Assembly: GCF_002250655.1 (NCBI RefSeq)
Contig: NZ_NOZR01000024.1
Span: forward strand, 1 to 64,000
Origin: Mycolicibacterium sphagni
GTDB taxonomy: Bacteria > Actinomycetota > Actinomycetes > Mycobacteriales > Mycobacteriaceae
DNA: 64,000 nucleotides
Reading direction: 5' to 3'
The notes beneath the pieces are model-generated. The model saw only the letters and a list, made by a program, of their open reading frames with translations. It was not told the DNA's origin and did not search any database. The translations under genes and the position numbers were made by a program. Shown piece after piece: positions 62,902 to 64,000 of the stretch. The first letter of the stretch is position 1. Each line of letters begins with the position of its first letter.

Positions 62902-63785
62902 GCGGCGACCTCCGCGCCAAGTGGGTATTCGTCGGTGACAGTCACGCGGTAGGACTCGGTGGGTTCGTTGGTCGGGTTGTGCAAGGCGCGGTGGATCAAG
63001 GTCCGGTTGTCCCACAGCACGAGATCGCCGGGTTCATAGGTCTGCACGAAGATGTTCGGGTGCTCGTAGGACTCGTCGAGTTGTCCCGAAGCGTCGAGCA
63101 GTTCGTCGAGCAAGGAGGTCGGCAACGCGTTGCCGTGCGCGTCTTCGATGGCGTAGGTGAACGCCTCGGAGATGTACAGAATCCGCTCGCCGGTCGCCGG
63201 ATGGTCAAGCACCGTCGGCCAGGTCTGGGGCGGTGTGACCCGCTCGATGTCGGCCAGGACGTCGCCAACGGGGCGGTAGACGTCCGATGGCCGGATCTTC
63301 ACGTACCGGCGTGCGCTGTGCTTGCTGACGGTGCCGGCGACGGCTTCCTTGAGCCGCGGGGACAAGCGCTCGTAGGCGGTGGCCATGTTGATGAAGCGGG
63401 TACCGCGGGTACCGGTGGGCAACTTCTGCGGATAAAAGAAGGTGAACGCGAAAGGCTCTGGCATGAACTGGTAGTCGGCATGCCAGAACCCGCCGGTCTT
63501 GGGCACGCCGATCTGCCCCTCGGGCCTGGTGAGATTCGAGGAGACGAAGATCAGGTCGTTTTCCGGATGGTGATACATCGGTTCGTAGTAGGACACCGGC
63601 GTGCCAAAGTGGCGCCCAAGCTCCACGAATGCGGCCGGCTTGAGGTCCTGAGCCTTGAGGACGACGACCTTGTCCGTATAGATGTGGTGCCGAAGTAGCT
63701 GGATGTCATCGCTGGTCGCCACCGCCTGGTCGAAGTGCAGAACCTCGATACCGGCTTGTTCGTCGGGTCGGGTGGTGAGTTGCAT
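62898..63785 (-). CDS. Second Fe(II)/2-oxoglutarate oxygenase (isonitrile-type)
   Basis: A 295-aa paralogue of the oxygenase at 52084. Iron ligands are H102 and D104 (FWHADYQF), and the distal His lies in LIHRALH. YYEPMYHH, VPKTGGFWH and YVKIRPSDVYRPVGDV are shared with the first copy. The ATG at 63785 follows an AGGGAGA ribosome site; a TTG at 63788 is possible. It is the first gene of the leftward three-gene operon. Confidence 0.88.
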   Translation of the reverse strand: MQLTTRPDEQAGIEVLHFDQAVATSDDIQLLRHHIYTDKVVVLKAQDLKPAAFVELGRHFGTPVSYYEPMYHHPENDLIFVSSNLTRPEGQIGVPKTGGFWHADYQFMPEPFAFTFFYPQKLPTGTRGTRFINMATAYERLSPRLKEAVAGTVSKHSARRYVKIRPSDVYRPVGDVLADIERVTPPQTWPTVLDHPATGERILYISEAFTYAIEDAHGNALPTSLLDELLDASGQLDESYEHPNIFVQTYEPGDLVLWDNRTLIHRALHNPTNEPTESYRVTVTDEYPLGAEVAA

Positions 63786-64000
63786 CAAGAATCTCCCTGT
63801 CGCGGAGGGCGCCGGCCGGAGCGGTCGTGTCTGTCTTGTCAGTGGGTCAACGGATTAGGACGGCGGCATCTACGGCTGCGTAGACGACTGCCACCCTTCT
63901 CGTTTGTCGGTCGGCGTATTGGTCGGCGAATATTGACGATTAGTTCCCGGCGAATCCGACAGATGGACGACGTCTATCTCCCATGGGAAACGCCAACGGC
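63786..64000. promoter_or_regulatory. Promoter region of the second oxygenase operon
   Basis: 215 bp to the window end without a clear gene. A direct repeat GGTCGGCG-TATT-GGTCGGCG lies at 63909-63928, followed by an AT-rich stretch (aatattgacgattag) that could include a promoter. An ATG at 63963 opens a rightward frame that runs off the window, too short to judge. Confidence 0.35.

Overview
The window is chromosomal DNA of a high-GC actinobacterium, almost certainly a non-tuberculous Mycobacterium (Mycolicibacterium type). This rests on the gene order ftsW-murG-murC-ftsQ-ftsZ-pgeF-yggS-sepF-yggT-wag31 with proteins very close to the M. tuberculosis ones, on GTG/TTG starts with 4-bp stop/start overlaps, and on ESX, PE/PPE and MmpL genes. 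I ran no searches; family names rest on motifs and remembered family sequences.

Layout. (1) 1-10.5 kb: division and cell-wall cluster plus a small membrane protein and an SRPBCC-epimerase fusion. (2) 10.5-22 kb: ordinary accessory metabolism. It holds a pyruvate-kinase-like protein, a C39-like lipoprotein, a leftward operon (glutamine amidotransferase, SDR, metallo-beta-lactamase-fold protein, sulfotransferase) with a divergent IclR regulator and a perfect palindrome between them, RidA and acetamidase-type enzymes, TerC, and a LysR regulator/O-methyltransferase pair. (3) 22-26.3 kb: a small defence-type island. It has an 18-nt tRNA 3'-end fragment, an AbiEi/AbiEii toxin-antitoxin pair with tandem operator-like repeats, a gene of unknown function and a frameshifted, truncated ApeA-like gene. 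(4) 26.4-33.7 kb: a run of metal genes. It holds a Ni/Co transporter with an ArsR regulator, sodA, a FhuF-type ferric reductase, cbtBA under a cobalamin riboswitch, a 45-aa desulforedoxin-like ORF, a CopC-CopD fusion and YcnI.

(5) 33.9-63.8 kb is the most striking region. A complete ESX-3-type secretion locus (eccA-eccB-eccC-PE-esxG-esxH-espG-eccD-mycP-eccE) overlaps an MmpL4/5-like exporter gene. After one opposing methyltransferase gene comes a PPE1-like gene coupled to a full isonitrile-lipopeptide (INLP) biosynthesis set: TauD-type oxygenase, FcoT-like protein, FadD10, ACP and a single-module NRPS ending in a reductase. That operon continues by 4-bp overlaps into an HMA metal-binding protein and a DJ-1/AraC regulator. 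A second, opposing oxygenase-FcoT-FadD set without ACP or NRPS follows. INLPs are metal-binding lipopeptides, ESX-3 serves iron/zinc homeostasis, and MmpL4/5 export siderophores, so I infer one metallophore production, export and uptake supercluster. Its mycosin has lost the catalytic serine and the oxyanion asparagine, which makes it a likely pseudoprotease.

Limits: the window cannot show whether this ESX-3 locus is the only one in the genome, and regulatory sites were read by eye.
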